A stretch of DNA of 8,062 nt, taken from the NCBI GenBank assembly GCA_031273145.1, contig JAISSL010000145.1:1-8062 (forward strand), in the 5' to 3' direction. The position numbers and the translations under genes are program-made. Origin of the DNA: Zoogloeaceae bacterium (GTDB lineage Bacteria > Pseudomonadota > Gammaproteobacteria > Burkholderiales > Rhodocyclaceae). Shown here one piece after another: positions 1 through 7,074 of this stretch. Positions within the stretch are counted from its first letter, which is position 1. Each line of letters begins with the position of its first letter. The notes beneath the pieces are model-generated. The model was not told the origin of the DNA. It ran no database searches and saw only the letters and a program-made list of their open reading frames with translations.

Positions 1-893
1 GCCGCGCGGGTTATTGCCAGTTGTCCCGAAAATTTTTCAGCCGCAGCTTCTGCCAATATCCGGTTGATCTCATTCGCATCCGCTGCCCGCCGCAAAACAA
101 GCGTCATATCCAGGGCGGACACATTGGCGGTCGGAACGCGAATGGCCTTGGCCGTTACTTTTCCCGTCAGTTCGGGCAGCAGGCGCTCAATGCCCCGCGC
201 CAGCCCCGTCGCCACCGGAATGATGGATTGCATGGCAGAGCGGGTACGGCGCAAATCCGGGTGGTGATAGCCATCAATCAGGGGCTGGTCGTTCATCGCC
301 GAATGCAGGGTGGTAATCAGCAGGTGTTCCAGGCCGACTTCTTCCTGCAAGGTCACCAGCACGGGAATGGCGGCATTGGTCGTGCAGGACGCGCCAGATA
401 CAATCCGCGCCTGCTGGGTAAGATGCGCGTGATTCACGCCAAACACGATGGTTGCATCCACATCGGCTGCGCTTGCCGCCGGATGGGAAAGCAGAAGGCG
501 CGGCACGCCTGCGGCAAGAAACCGCTCCAGCCCGGCGCGGTCATGGTATTGCCCGGAACATTCCACCAGCAAATCAGGGTTGAACGCGCGCCAATCCCCA
601 TCTTCCGGTGTATGGGCATGGGTTACGGCAATAAAACGCCCGTCCAGCAAAAAACCGCCCTCCGCCTCTTCCACCACGCCGGGAAAGCGCCCATGCGTGG
701 AATCAAACCGGGTGAGATAGACGATGCTGGCGAGTTCCGCCGGCTCGTTGATGGCAACCACCTGAAAACGCTCTGCCAATCCGGCTTCTGTAATGGCGCG
801 TAAAAAACAGCGCCCAATCCGTCCATACCCATTGATGACCAGACGAAAAGGGGAGGCAGAAGCAAGAGCAGAGGCAGGACGGGGCGAAGTCAT
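1..893 (-). CDS. epd: D-erythrose-4-phosphate dehydrogenase, C-terminus cut by window edge
   Basis: NAD-dependent enzyme of the GAPDH superfamily. Family members oxidise erythrose 4-phosphate to 4-phosphoerythronate, the first step of DXP-dependent pyridoxal phosphate synthesis, in the cytoplasm. The frame is open from the ATG at 893 to the window edge: 297 codons, against about 340 in the family, so roughly the last 40-55 residues are missing. Visible are the Rossmann motif NGYGRIGR (21-28), the catalytic cysteine in ASCTTN (Cys170), the general-base histidine in TTLHSAMNDQ (His197) and DLRRTRSAMQSIIPV (213-227). The stretch around HSAMNDQPLIDGYH follows the E4PDH type and not the HSYTGDQ type of glycolytic GAPDH, which is why I prefer Epd. 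The residue after CTTN is Ala, where E. coli Epd has Cys. About 15 Ala/Ser/Pro-rich residues precede the first strand. The start lies 5 nt after the clpA stop with no clear ribosome site, suggesting translational coupling. A GAPDH paralogue with another substrate remains possible. Confidence 0.85.
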   Translation of the reverse strand, partial: MTSPRPASALASASPFRLVINGYGRIGRCFLRAITEAGLAERFQVVAINEPAELASIVYLTRFDSTHGRFPGVVEEAEGGFLLDGRFIAVTHAHTPEDGDWRAFNPDLLVECSGQYHDRAGLERFLAAGVPRLLLSHPAASAADVDATIVFGVNHAHLTQQARIVSGASCTTNAAIPVLVTLQEEVGLEHLLITTLHSAMNDQPLIDGYHHPDLRRTRSAMQSIIPVATGLARGIERLLPELTGKVTAKAIRVPTANVSALDMTLVLRRAADANEINRILAEAAAEKFSGQLAITRA

Positions 894-898
894 GCCGT

Positions 899-3169
899 TC
901 AGAGCGACACGGTTTCTTCTTCCGCCGCAAAGATGAGGCGCACCGCGTTCTGTTCGTCGACATCCACCGTCACTTTGCCGCCCTGCGCGAGCCTGCCGAA
1001 CAGGAGTTCATCCGCCAGCGCGGCGCGGATGGTATCCTGAATCAGACGCGCCATGGGACGCGCCCCCATCTGCGGATCAAAACCCTGCTTCGCCAGCATT
1101 TCCCGCAACGCGCCCGTAAAGTGGACTTCCACCTTGCGTTCCTGCAACTGTTCTTCCAGTTGCATGAGGAATTTGTCCGCCACCCGCAGGATCACCTCGT
1201 GGTCAAGCGTGCGGAAAGAGACGATGGCATCCAGGCGATTCCTGAATTCCGGCGTGAATATCCGCTTGATTTCCGCCATTTCGCCGCCTGCCTGATTGCC
1301 CGCGATAAAGCCCATCAGGTTCTTTTGCAGGTCTGCCGCGCCCGCGTTGGTGGTCATGATGATAATGACGTTGCGAAAATCGGCCTTACGCCCGTTGTTG
1401 TCGGTCAACGTCCCGTGATCCATGACTTGCAGGAGAATATTGAAAATGTCCGGGTGGGCTTTTTCAACTTCGTCCAGCAGCAGGACGCAGTACGGCTTTT
1501 TCGCCACCGCTTCGGTGAGCAGCCCGCCCTGCTCGAACCCGACGTAACCCGGCGGCGCGCCAATCAGCCGGGAAACGGCATGGCGTTCCATGTATTCGCT
1601 CATGTCGAAACGCAAAAGTTCGATTCCGAGCGCGTAGGCCAGTTGGCGGGCAACTTCGGTCTTGCCAACGCCGGTTGCGCCGGAAAAAAGATACGCGCCA
1701 ATGGGTTTTCCGGGCGTGCCCAGACCGGAACGCGCCATCTTGATGGCGCGAACCAGCGTTTCAATGGCCTGATCCTGCCCAAAAATGACGGCCTTCAAAT
1801 CCCGCTCAAGGAATTTCAGGGCGTCGCGGTCATCGGCGCTGACATGACGCGGCGGAATCCGGGCGATTTTGGCGACGATCTCTTCAATGTCGCCTTTGCC
1901 GATCAGCTTTTTCTGCCGGGATTTGGGCAGGATGCGCTGCGCTGCGCCCGCCTCGTCAATCACGTCTATCGCCTTGTCGGGCAAGTGGCGATCCGTGATG
2001 TAACGCGCCGATAACTCCACGGCGGAAGTCAGGGCGGCATTGGAATATTTGACGTGATGATGGGTCTCGAAACAGCTTTTCAGCCCTTTCAGAATTTCCA
2101 GCGCCTCGCTCGTGGAAGGCTCAACCACGTCAATTTTCTGGAAACGCCGGGAAAGCGCGTGGTCTTTCTCGAAGACGCTGCGATATTCGTTGTAGGTCGT
2201 CGCGCCGATGCAGCGCAGTTGCCCCGAAGAAAGTACCGGCTTCAAAAGGTTGGAAGCATCCATCGTCCCGCCGGAAGCCGCGCCCGCGCCAATCAGGGTA
2301 TGAATCTCGTCAATGAAAAGAATGGACTGGGGCAGTTCCTGAAGCCGTTTCAGGACATTTTTCAGGCGTTGCTCAAAATCGCCCCGGTATTTGGTTCCCG
2401 CCAGCAACGCGCCCATATCGAGCGTATAGACCACGGATTTGGCAAGGATTTCTGGGACTTCCCCGGCGACGATCCGGCAGGCCAGCCCTTCCGCAATGGC
2501 GGTTTTGCCAACGCCCGCCTCGCCTACCAGAATGGGATTGTTTTTCCGGCGGCGGCATAAGGTCTGGATGACCCGCTCAAGTTCAGGCTCCCGCCCGATC
2601 AGCGGATCAATCTTGCCCTTGGTGGCCTGCTGGTTCAGGTTGATGGTGAAATGCTCCAGCGGATTGGCCTGTTGCTGCACGGCTTCATGGCCGCCCACGG
2701 TTGCGCCCTCTGGATGCTTATCCGCCTGCGCCAGGGAAGACTTGCTGATGCCGTGCGAGATGTAATTGACGAGATCGAGCCTTGTTACGCCCTGTCTTTG
2801 CAGGAAAAAAACCGCATGAGAATCCCGTTCGCCAAAAATGGCGACCAGCACGTTTGCGCCATTGACCTCTTTTTTCCCGGAGGACTGCGCGTGCAGGATG
2901 GCGCGTTGGATAATGCGCTGAAAGCCCAGGGTCGGCTGGGTATCAATATCGTTCTGACCGGGAATGACCGGCGAATGGTCGGCGATGAAGCGGGAGATGT
3001 CGTGCCGCAGCACTTCGAGGTTCGCGCCGCAGGCGCGCAATGCCGCCGCCGCCGTGGGATTATCCAGAAGCGCAAGGAGCAGATGCTCGACGGTGATGAA
3101 TTCATGGCGCTTCTGGCGGGCTTCGACAAAAGCGAGATGCAGGCTGACTTCGAGTTCCTGGGCAATCAT
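899..3169 (-). CDS. clpA: ATP-dependent Clp protease ATP-binding subunit ClpA
   Basis: Hexameric AAA+ unfoldase that feeds substrates to ClpP. With ClpS it degrades N-end-rule substrates. It has 756 residues, against 758 in E. coli. Order of parts: N-terminal Clp repeat domain (about 1-140), linker (about 141-170), first AAA+ module with Walker A GEAGVGKT (216-223) and Walker B ILFIDE (283-288), second AAA+ module with Walker A GATGVGKT (497-504) and Walker B VLLLDE (562-567), then the C-terminal subdomain with [12 protein letters not shown] (701-712). The ClpP-docking loop reads MGF (619-621), where E. coli ClpA has IGL. An in-frame start exists 35 codons upstream. I chose the ATG at 3169 because the protein then begins in register with known ClpA and a GGAGG sits 7 nt before it. 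The ATGA overlap with the clpS stop indicates coupled translation, and the adaptor and its unfoldase are made from one transcript. Confidence 0.97.
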   Translation of the reverse strand: MIAQELEVSLHLAFVEARQKRHEFITVEHLLLALLDNPTAAAALRACGANLEVLRHDISRFIADHSPVIPGQNDIDTQPTLGFQRIIQRAILHAQSSGKKEVNGANVLVAIFGERDSHAVFFLQRQGVTRLDLVNYISHGISKSSLAQADKHPEGATVGGHEAVQQQANPLEHFTINLNQQATKGKIDPLIGREPELERVIQTLCRRRKNNPILVGEAGVGKTAIAEGLACRIVAGEVPEILAKSVVYTLDMGALLAGTKYRGDFEQRLKNVLKRLQELPQSILFIDEIHTLIGAGAASGGTMDASNLLKPVLSSGQLRCIGATTYNEYRSVFEKDHALSRRFQKIDVVEPSTSEALEILKGLKSCFETHHHVKYSNAALTSAVELSARYITDRHLPDKAIDVIDEAGAAQRILPKSRQKKLIGKGDIEEIVAKIARIPPRHVSADDRDALKFLERDLKAVIFGQDQAIETLVRAIKMARSGLGTPGKPIGAYLFSGATGVGKTEVARQLAYALGIELLRFDMSEYMERHAVSRLIGAPPGYVGFEQGGLLTEAVAKKPYCVLLLDEVEKAHPDIFNILLQVMDHGTLTDNNGRKADFRNVIIIMTTNAGAADLQKNLMGFIAGNQAGGEMAEIKRIFTPEFRNRLDAIVSFRTLDHEVILRVADKFLMQLEEQLQERKVEVHFTGALREMLAKQGFDPQMGARPMARLIQDTIRAALADELLFGRLAQGGKVTVDVDEQNAVRLIFAAEEETVSL

Positions 3170-3477
3170 CCCTTTTCCTCCATGATACAGGCGAGCGGAT
3201 GCTGGTGCTGACGCGCCCAGGCTACCACCTGATCTACCTTGGTCGCCGCTATGTCGCGCGGATAGATGCCGCACAAGCCCTGTCCCTCACGGTGGACTTG
3301 CAGCATAACGGTAATGGCGAGTTCCTTGGTCATGGCAAAAAAACGCTGTAACACGTCGACTACGAAATCCATGGGGGTGTAGTCATCATTCAAAAGCAGC
3401 ACCTGATAGAGCCGGGGCTGTCCGGTGTGAATCTGCTCGGATTCCAGGATCGCCTGGTCGTCGTTCTGTGAAGCCAT
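3166..3477 (-). CDS. clpS: ATP-dependent Clp protease adaptor ClpS
   Basis: Small cytoplasmic adaptor that binds proteins with a bulky hydrophobic N-terminal residue and hands them to the N-domain of ClpA. It has 103 residues from the ATG at 3477, against 106 in E. coli. The first 20 or so residues are the flexible tail. The fold follows with [14 protein letters not shown] (30-43), whose Asn30, Asp31 and Asp32 belong to the N-degron pocket, and His62 in VHREG, the matching pocket residue of the family. [11 protein letters not shown] is a typical C-terminus. The stop overlaps the clpA start by 4 nt. The start is uncertain: a GTG at 3495 would add six residues, but the nearest purine-rich stretch touches that GTG directly, and the ATG has no clear ribosome site either. 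I prefer the ATG because of codon type and length. Confidence 0.95.
   Translation of the reverse strand: MASQNDDQAILESEQIHTGQPRLYQVLLLNDDYTPMDFVVDVLQRFFAMTKELAITVMLQVHREGQGLCGIYPRDIAATKVDQVVAWARQHQHPLACIMEEKG
3177..3181 (-). promoter_or_regulatory. Ribosome binding site of clpA, inside clpS
   Basis: A perfect GGAGG lies 7 nt upstream of the ATG at 3169, inside the last codons of clpS. It decides the clpA start against the longer in-frame opening at 3274, whose extra 35 residues only read through the clpS sequence. Confidence 0.8.
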
Positions 3478-3631
3478 TGCAGGATTTTCATACACTCTTC
3501 AATGCGATGCAAGCCTTAAAAAAACCTGAGCATGAGTCTTGCCTGAATCTTCGTCATTTATGGCAGAACCACAGGATGTCCCTGCTTCGTCCGGCTCGCC
3601 GCCCGCCAAGGAGTGAACTGCTCATGACACC

Positions 3632-3660
3632 ACAGTATTCATCCCTCGTATCCAGGTCAA
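3632..3660 (-). promoter_or_regulatory. Candidate sigma70 promoter for clpS-clpA-epd
   Basis: The minus strand reads TTGACC (3655-3660), a 17-nt spacer, then TACTGT (3632-3637). The -35 is good (5 of 6) but the -10 is weak (3 of 6). Transcription would start near 3625, leaving a leader of about 150 nt before clpS. It lies just downstream of the candidate fur terminator, which fits a separate transcript for the clp operon. The rest of the 3478-3715 gap holds nothing else I can support. Confidence 0.35.
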
Positions 3661-3673
3661 AGGTATAATTTCC

Positions 3674-3698
3674 AAAAAAATGCTCAGGCACAACCTGA
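3674..3698 (-). terminator. Weak intrinsic terminator after fur
   Basis: On the minus strand, 17 nt past the fur stop, TCAGG (3694-3698) and CCTGA (3684-3688) form a 5-bp stem with a 5-nt loop. A run of seven T follows after three bases. The stem is short and the T run is offset, so termination may be partial. The position directly between fur and the clp promoter candidate supports the call. Confidence 0.4.
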
Positions 3699-3715
3699 CT
3701 GCAAGACCCGCAAAT

Positions 3716-4168
3716 TCATTCTTCTTCTGCCTTTCGGTGCGGACAATGTTTGTGCTGGCAGTGGGCGTAGAGAGAAAGCGCGTGTTCTTCGATCCTGAAA
3801 CCGCGTTCGGCGGCAATGACCTTCTGGCGGCGCTCGATTTCCTTATCATAAAACTCTTCGACGCGCCCGCAGTCCAGGCAGATGAGATGGTCATGATGCA
3901 GGCCATCATTGATTTCAAAGATCGCCCGCCCGGATTTGAAAGTATGCCGCGTCAAAAATCCGGCCTGCTCGAACTGGGTCAGTACCCGATAGACGGTTGC
4001 GAGGCCAATGTCCAGACCTTCCGCAAGCAGCAGGCGATAGACTTCTTCCGCGTCAAGATGCTGGACTTCGCTTTTTTCAAAAAGCGCCAGAATTTTCAGG
4101 CGCGGCAGGGTGGCCTTGAGTCCGGCATCGCGCAGACTTTGGGAAGGCAGAGGCTTTTTGTCGGTCAT
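3716..4168 (-). CDS. fur: Ferric uptake regulator Fur
   Basis: Dimeric metal-dependent repressor that binds Fur boxes when loaded with Fe2+, controlling iron uptake and related genes. It has 150 residues, against 148 in E. coli, and aligns along its whole length. The N-terminal winged helix includes [11 protein letters not shown] (17-27) and the recognition segment [10 protein letters not shown] (54-63). The dimerisation and metal-binding half has HHDH (91-94), the CLDC pair (Cys97, Cys100) and a second pair (Cys137, Cys142) near the end, which matches the structural zinc site of the E. coli type. It is divergent from bamE, an arrangement common in proteobacteria. No clear ribosome site precedes the ATG, and the only recognisable downstream signal is a weak terminator. 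I saw no convincing Fur box in the divergent gap, so autoregulation cannot be claimed from sequence. Confidence 0.97.
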   Translation of the reverse strand: MTDKKPLPSQSLRDAGLKATLPRLKILALFEKSEVQHLDAEEVYRLLLAEGLDIGLATVYRVLTQFEQAGFLTRHTFKSGRAIFEINDGLHHDHLICLDCGRVEEFYDKEIERRQKVIAAERGFRIEEHALSLYAHCQHKHCPHRKAEEE

Positions 4169-4217
4169 AAGTTGAAGGGACTCTGGATGAGCAGAGACGA
4201 AACAGGACAGAATCGTT

Positions 4218-4223
4218 TATGAT
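4218..4223 (+). promoter_or_regulatory. Candidate -10 element for bamE-dapB
   Basis: TATGAT matches five of six bases of the sigma70 -10 consensus. No good -35 is present 16-18 nt upstream. A transcript from here would start near 4230, about 40 nt before the preferred bamE start at 4270 and downstream of the alternative ATG at 4219. It therefore also argues for the shorter protein. Confidence 0.3.
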
Positions 4224-4269
4224 ACCGACCCTGCTCTATCTTTCCAATTTTTCTTGCCGGTTTTTCTTC

Positions 4270-4746
4270 ATGGTTCGTCGTTTGATTGTTTTGACCTTCG
4301 GGTTTGTCTGGCTTTCGATGCTTGCCGCCTGTTCCACCGTGCCGCGCTTCATCGAGCGATACGAGTACAAGGCGGATATTCAGCAGGGCAATGTCCTCAC
4401 GCAGGAGATGGTTGCCCAGTTGCGTCCCGACCTTTCGCGCGATCAGGTTCGTTTCATTCTCGGTTCGCCGCTTCTGACAGACCTGTTCCACGCAAATCGC
4501 TGGGATTATCTGTTCAGCCTGAAGGAAGGCAAGACAGGCGAAGTGGCCCTGCGCCATCTTTCCGTATTTTTTGATGCGGAAGGACGATTGACGCGGGTAG
4601 CAGGCAATGTGGAAGCGCGCAGGGAACAAGCGCCGACAGTGCCGATGGCGCGAACCAGGGTCATTGATTTGGGAACCATACCCCCCGATACGCCGCCACT
4701 CGAAGAAGAGAAGTCTGGTTTTCTGCGGCAGTTCTGGACACCCTAG
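4270..4746 (+). CDS. bamE: Outer membrane assembly lipoprotein BamE (SmpA/OmlA family)
   Basis: Small outer-membrane lipoprotein of the BAM complex, which folds beta-barrel proteins into the outer membrane. It has 158 residues from the ATG at 4270. The signal peptide has VRR followed by a hydrophobic stretch and the lipobox LAAC, so mature BamE would begin at Cys21. The family core follows: YKADIQQGNVLTQEMV (33-48), the helix with SRDQVRFILGSPLLTD (57-72), then RWDYLFSL and LSVFFDAEGRLTRV strands. Beyond the core lies a Pro/Glu-rich tail ending FLRQFWTP. An ATG at 4219 with AGGA 11 nt before it would add 17 residues in front of the signal peptide. I prefer 4270 because it gives a normal 20-residue lipoprotein signal, although no ribosome site is visible there. 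dapB begins 12 nt after the stop, so the two are probably cotranscribed. Confidence 0.92.
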   Translation: MVRRLIVLTFGFVWLSMLAACSTVPRFIERYEYKADIQQGNVLTQEMVAQLRPDLSRDQVRFILGSPLLTDLFHANRWDYLFSLKEGKTGEVALRHLSVFFDAEGRLTRVAGNVEARREQAPTVPMARTRVIDLGTIPPDTPPLEEEKSGFLRQFWTP

Positions 4747-4758
4747 GTTTATGAACAT

Positions 4759-5580
4759 ATGAACGATTTTGACACGAAAAAGCCCCGAATTGGCATTGTG
4801 GGCGCATCCGGGCGGATGGGCAGGATGCTGCTGGAAGCCACCCTGAAAGACCCGGAATTTTGTCTGGCGGCGGCGTTCGATCAGCCGGATTCGCCTGCCC
4901 TGGGGCAGGACGCGGCAACCCTGGCGGGCTTGCCTGCCTGTGGCGTCATGGTGACGGCGGATGTCGCGGCAGGCTTGACCGATTGCGATTGCCTGATTGA
5001 TTTTACCCGCCCGGAAGGCGCCTTGCGCCATCTGGCGCTCTGTGAAGCGGCAGGCGTGGCAATGGTGATCGGCACCACCGGCTTTGATGCGGCAGGCAAG
5101 GCAAAAATCGCGGAAGCCGCCCGGCGAATTCCCATCGTGTTTGCACCCAACATGGCGGTTGGGGTCAATCTCGTCTTTCATCTTCTGGATACTGCGGCGC
5201 GCATTCTCAACCAGGGCTATGATGTCGAGATTGTCGAGGCGCATCATCGGCTGAAAGTAGACGCGCCTTCCGGCACGGCGCTCAGAATGGGCGAAGTCGT
5301 TGCCGGGGCGTTGGGACGCAACCTTGCCGAGTGCGCCATTTACGGCCGGGAAGGCCATACGGGCGAGCGCGAGGGAACAAGCATCGGCTTTGCGACGGTA
5401 CGGGGCGGCGACATCGTGGGCGATCATACCGTGATGTTTTGCGGCCTGGGTGAGCGGGTAGAAATCGCGCACAAGGCGGGAAGTCGGATGCCCTATGCGC
5501 TGGGGAGCCTACGCGCGGTTCGGTTTCTTGCCACCCGCGAAAACGGCCTGTTCGACATGCAGCACGTCCTGGGTTTTTGA
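4759..5580 (+). CDS. dapB: 4-hydroxy-tetrahydrodipicolinate reductase DapB
   Basis: Cytoplasmic NAD(P)H-dependent enzyme of the lysine and meso-diaminopimelate pathway. It reduces 4-hydroxy-tetrahydrodipicolinate to tetrahydrodipicolinate. It has 273 residues, the same as E. coli DapB. Visible motifs are the nucleotide-binding loop GASGRMG (15-21), DFTRPEG (81-87), GTTG (105-108), APNMAVGVN (129-137), and the substrate site [15 protein letters not shown] (160-174) with the catalytic histidine pair (162-163) and Lys166. The C-terminus [13 protein letters not shown] is typical. All expected catalytic residues are present. It follows bamE by 12 nt with at most a weak AGG as ribosome site. No terminator is visible between it and the next plus-strand gene, 43 nt away. 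Confidence 0.97.
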   Translation: MNDFDTKKPRIGIVGASGRMGRMLLEATLKDPEFCLAAAFDQPDSPALGQDAATLAGLPACGVMVTADVAAGLTDCDCLIDFTRPEGALRHLALCEAAGVAMVIGTTGFDAAGKAKIAEAARRIPIVFAPNMAVGVNLVFHLLDTAARILNQGYDVEIVEAHHRLKVDAPSGTALRMGEVVAGALGRNLAECAIYGREGHTGEREGTSIGFATVRGGDIVGDHTVMFCGLGERVEIAHKAGSRMPYALGSLRAVRFLATRENGLFDMQHVLGF

Positions 5581-5623
5581 GAACGCCCGCTTTTTATATT
5601 GAAATCTTTTCTGGAGAATAACC

Positions 5624-5848
5624 ATGAAAGCAACAATCAAAAATCAAGAAGCCGCAGACCAAGCACTAGCTATCATCATGCTTGAAGGCTTTATACCAGA
5701 TGAAGAATTTTTGGAAATCTGGAACAAACGCACATCTGGCGAAATCACCCGTGAAGAATATCGTTCAATCATGATTAAACGCGCACTTGAAAAAGACAGA
5801 CTTGAACTGTTAAATCAGACAAAACAGAATGAACTTGCAGAGGCATAA
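5624..5848 (+). CDS. Small protein resembling VbhA-type FIC antitoxins, orphan
   Basis: A 74-residue acidic and lysine-rich, probably helical protein. The stretch 14-44, with LEGF (20-23), a Pro four residues after the Glu, then SGEITREEY (38-46), has the layout I know from the VbhA family. In that family a motif (S/T)xxxE(G/N) puts a glutamate into the FIC active site and blocks ATP binding. Here Glu21-Gly22 is present, but the position four residues before Glu is Ile17, not Ser/Thr. No FIC protein (HPFxxGNG) is encoded nearby. The ATG has a strong GGAG 7 nt upstream. A weak promoter, TTGAGA (5577-5582) and TGAAAT (5600-5605), is possible. By hand count the gene is 87/225 GC (about 39%), far below the roughly 60% of dapB, which suggests acquisition. 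The family call rests on pattern memory, and a non-FIC role is possible. Confidence 0.7.
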   Translation: MKATIKNQEAADQALAIIMLEGFIPDEEFLEIWNKRTSGEITREEYRSIMIKRALEKDRLELLNQTKQNELAEA

Positions 5849-5871
5849 AAAACCGCCAGAACCATTCAGGC
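5847..5871 (-). terminator. Intrinsic terminator of the minus-strand exported-protein genes
   Basis: On the minus strand GCCTGAA (5865-5871) pairs with TTCTGGC (5855-5861) around a TGG loop. That is a 7-position stem with one T-T mismatch, followed by GG and six T. It ends the transcript of the gene stopping at 5879, and its T run overlaps the stop codon of the plus-strand antitoxin-like gene. The two genes converge with only 30 bases between them. Confidence 0.65.
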
Positions 5872-5878
5872 TTTCGGA

Positions 5879-6403
5879 TCACTTGCTCGGTTTGGCGGCA
5901 TTGCTTCCCGGTTTGGCGGTGCCACCTGCGGGTTTGTCGGCATCCTCCTCACTCAGTTTGACGACATCGCCTTTCAGGGAAACGCTAGACACAATGCGAC
6001 CATCGTGGCATTCGTACTGATCCTTGCTCTTGAAGCTTTTTTTCTTGTAATAGCTTTCAATGTTGATGATGGCGTTGCCGCCTTCCTTGCGGGCGCGATC
6101 CTGAAGCTCGATCAGCGCCAGCAACATCGCCCACTGGCACGCTTCCTTGGGTGTCTTTTCCACCGAGTTGGTTCTTTTGTTGGTCACAACGCCCGGAGCC
6201 AGTTTGGTTTCAACGGCTGGATTCGTTTGACCGCTGAAGTAAAACCCGATTTCCTCGTCCAGTTTTCCCTCGGCCTTGCCCAGTTCAAGGGCATCCTGGA
6301 TAGGCATGTGGTGCTTGACATCACGCGCCAGGGCAACAGGCGCGCATAACGAGAAGGCAATGAGCAAAGCGGTAAGCCTCGCCATTGTTACGGACATTTT
6401 CAT
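5879..6403 (-). CDS. Exported protein with a GGNAIINI core, function unknown
   Basis: A 174-residue protein with a Sec signal peptide of about 26 residues: MKMSVTMAR, a hydrophobic core, then cleavage after PVALA. The mature part has a conserved-looking centre: Cys89 in KEACQWAM, a helix LLALIELQDRARKEG, then GGNAIINIES (108-117) and Cys132 in YECHDGRI. A Gly/Pro/Ala/Lys-rich tail (about 151-174) follows. The helix plus GGNA/VVNI pattern recalls the fold of YbjQ-like small domains. From memory, betaproteobacterial homologues are often labelled excinuclease, but nothing here resembles UvrA and I would not use that name. The two mature cysteines could form a disulfide in the periplasm. The start is set by a strong AAAGGAG. 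A longer in-frame opening at 6445 would bury the signal peptide. It lies 79 nt after another exported-protein gene with no terminator between. Confidence 0.82.
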   Translation of the reverse strand: MKMSVTMARLTALLIAFSLCAPVALARDVKHHMPIQDALELGKAEGKLDEEIGFYFSGQTNPAVETKLAPGVVTNKRTNSVEKTPKEACQWAMLLALIELQDRARKEGGNAIINIESYYKKKSFKSKDQYECHDGRIVSSVSLKGDVVKLSEEDADKPAGGTAKPGSNAAKPSK

Positions 6404-6409
6404 GAAGTT

Positions 6410-6416
6410 CTCCTTT
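6410..6416 (-). promoter_or_regulatory. Ribosome binding site deciding the start at 6403
   Basis: AAAGGAG lies 6 nt upstream of the ATG at 6403. It makes this the start, not the in-frame ATG at 6445 or the one at 6442, and leaves a normal signal peptide at the N-terminus. Confidence 0.75.
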
Positions 6417-6482
6417 GACCGGCGCACAGGCTGTTGCTTCATCATGAATGCGTTGTTTGTCGGGACATGAGCCTCAAACGTC

Positions 6483-7031
6483 CTAGAAATTGGGCTGTTT
6501 CAGAAAAATGTAGGTGCAATTCACGCGCGGGGAGGTGGTGCCGACCGGCTTGTACACAAAGGCCGAAGTGCCAATCGAACCGCTGTCGAAGGAAGGCGTC
6601 GCAAGCCAAAGGCCGGATTCCGGGTGAATTTTCTGGGCTTCGGCAAAATCCGACCAGTCAACGGTAAGGTCAGCCGTATAAGCCGCCTCTTGCCAGTTGC
6701 CCGCGCCATAAGTCGGGGCAATCACAATCCGGCTCACCTCATGCCCCAAAACCTGCAACGGCGAAGGCGACTTGAACGTGTAAATGTAGCCGGAAACGCC
6801 CGCGCGGGTAATTCCTCCAACCACTTTGCCGCCCGTACCCCCCAGCGTCTTGGCAAGCTCAACGACCTTGCCATAATCGGATTCCAGGGGATTGCTCTTG
6901 CAGGTCAAAACCTGTTCCAGAATTTGTCTGGCCTCTTTCTGCTTTGCGAACAGGTTCTGGGCACTGGCTGCGCCAACCACCAACAAGCCAGCCGCAAGAA
7001 AGAGGGTGCTGCGGATATACGTCGTTTTCAT
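6483..7031 (-). CDS. Exported protein of unknown function downstream of trpD
   Basis: I do not recognise this 182-residue protein. It starts with a clear Sec signal peptide: MKTTYIRS, a hydrophobic core, then cleavage after AASA at residue 24. The mature part has a short charged helix (about 26-44), a Gly-rich segment GGTGGKVVGGITRAG (64-78), and then mostly strand-like sequence rich in Tyr, Ser, Thr and Gly up to the end. There are two cysteines, Cys44 and Cys172, near the two ends of the mature protein, which could form a disulfide in the periplasm. No catalytic motif, lipobox or membrane segment beyond the signal is visible. TGGAGA about 7 nt upstream supports the ATG at 7031. It begins 43 nt after trpD on the same strand with no terminator between, so it may be carried on the trp transcript. 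Confidence 0.8.
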   Translation of the reverse strand: MKTTYIRSTLFLAAGLLVVGAASAQNLFAKQKEARQILEQVLTCKSNPLESDYGKVVELAKTLGGTGGKVVGGITRAGVSGYIYTFKSPSPLQVLGHEVSRIVIAPTYGAGNWQEAAYTADLTVDWSDFAEAQKIHPESGLWLATPSFDSGSIGTSAFVYKPVGTTSPRVNCTYIFLKQPNF

Positions 7032-7074
7032 GATTGTCTCCAGTCAGGTGAATCGGGTTTCCCATCCAGTTTGC

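Noticed and set aside
21..803. A 260-codon plus-strand open frame at the left end.
   Set aside because: It is antisense to epd, whose minus-strand frame is intact with all catalytic motifs.
1121..2014. Long plus-strand open frame inside clpA (297 codons), with similar ones at 2054-2560 and 2651-3211.
   Set aside because: All are antisense shadows of the intact clpA frame, with no recognisable domain.
3554..3625. A 23-codon minus-strand ORF in the leader between fur and clpS, whose ATG falls near the predicted transcription start.
   Set aside because: No ribosome site, no attenuator-like hairpin or codon bias, and the promoter itself is weak. Chance is the simplest explanation.
3664..3669. 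Perfect TATAAT on the plus strand.
   Set aside because: No -35 at proper spacing and no plus-strand gene follows; it would transcribe antisense into fur.
4169..4269. Possible Fur box in the fur-bamE divergent gap.
   Set aside because: No stretch resembles the 19-bp inverted repeat well enough to claim; the AT-rich part near 4211-4229 matches only loosely.
4165..5472. A 435-codon minus-strand open frame opposite bamE and dapB.
   Set aside because: It is antisense to two clearly identified genes, and its translation has the Arg/His/Gln-rich look of a shadow frame in GC-rich DNA.
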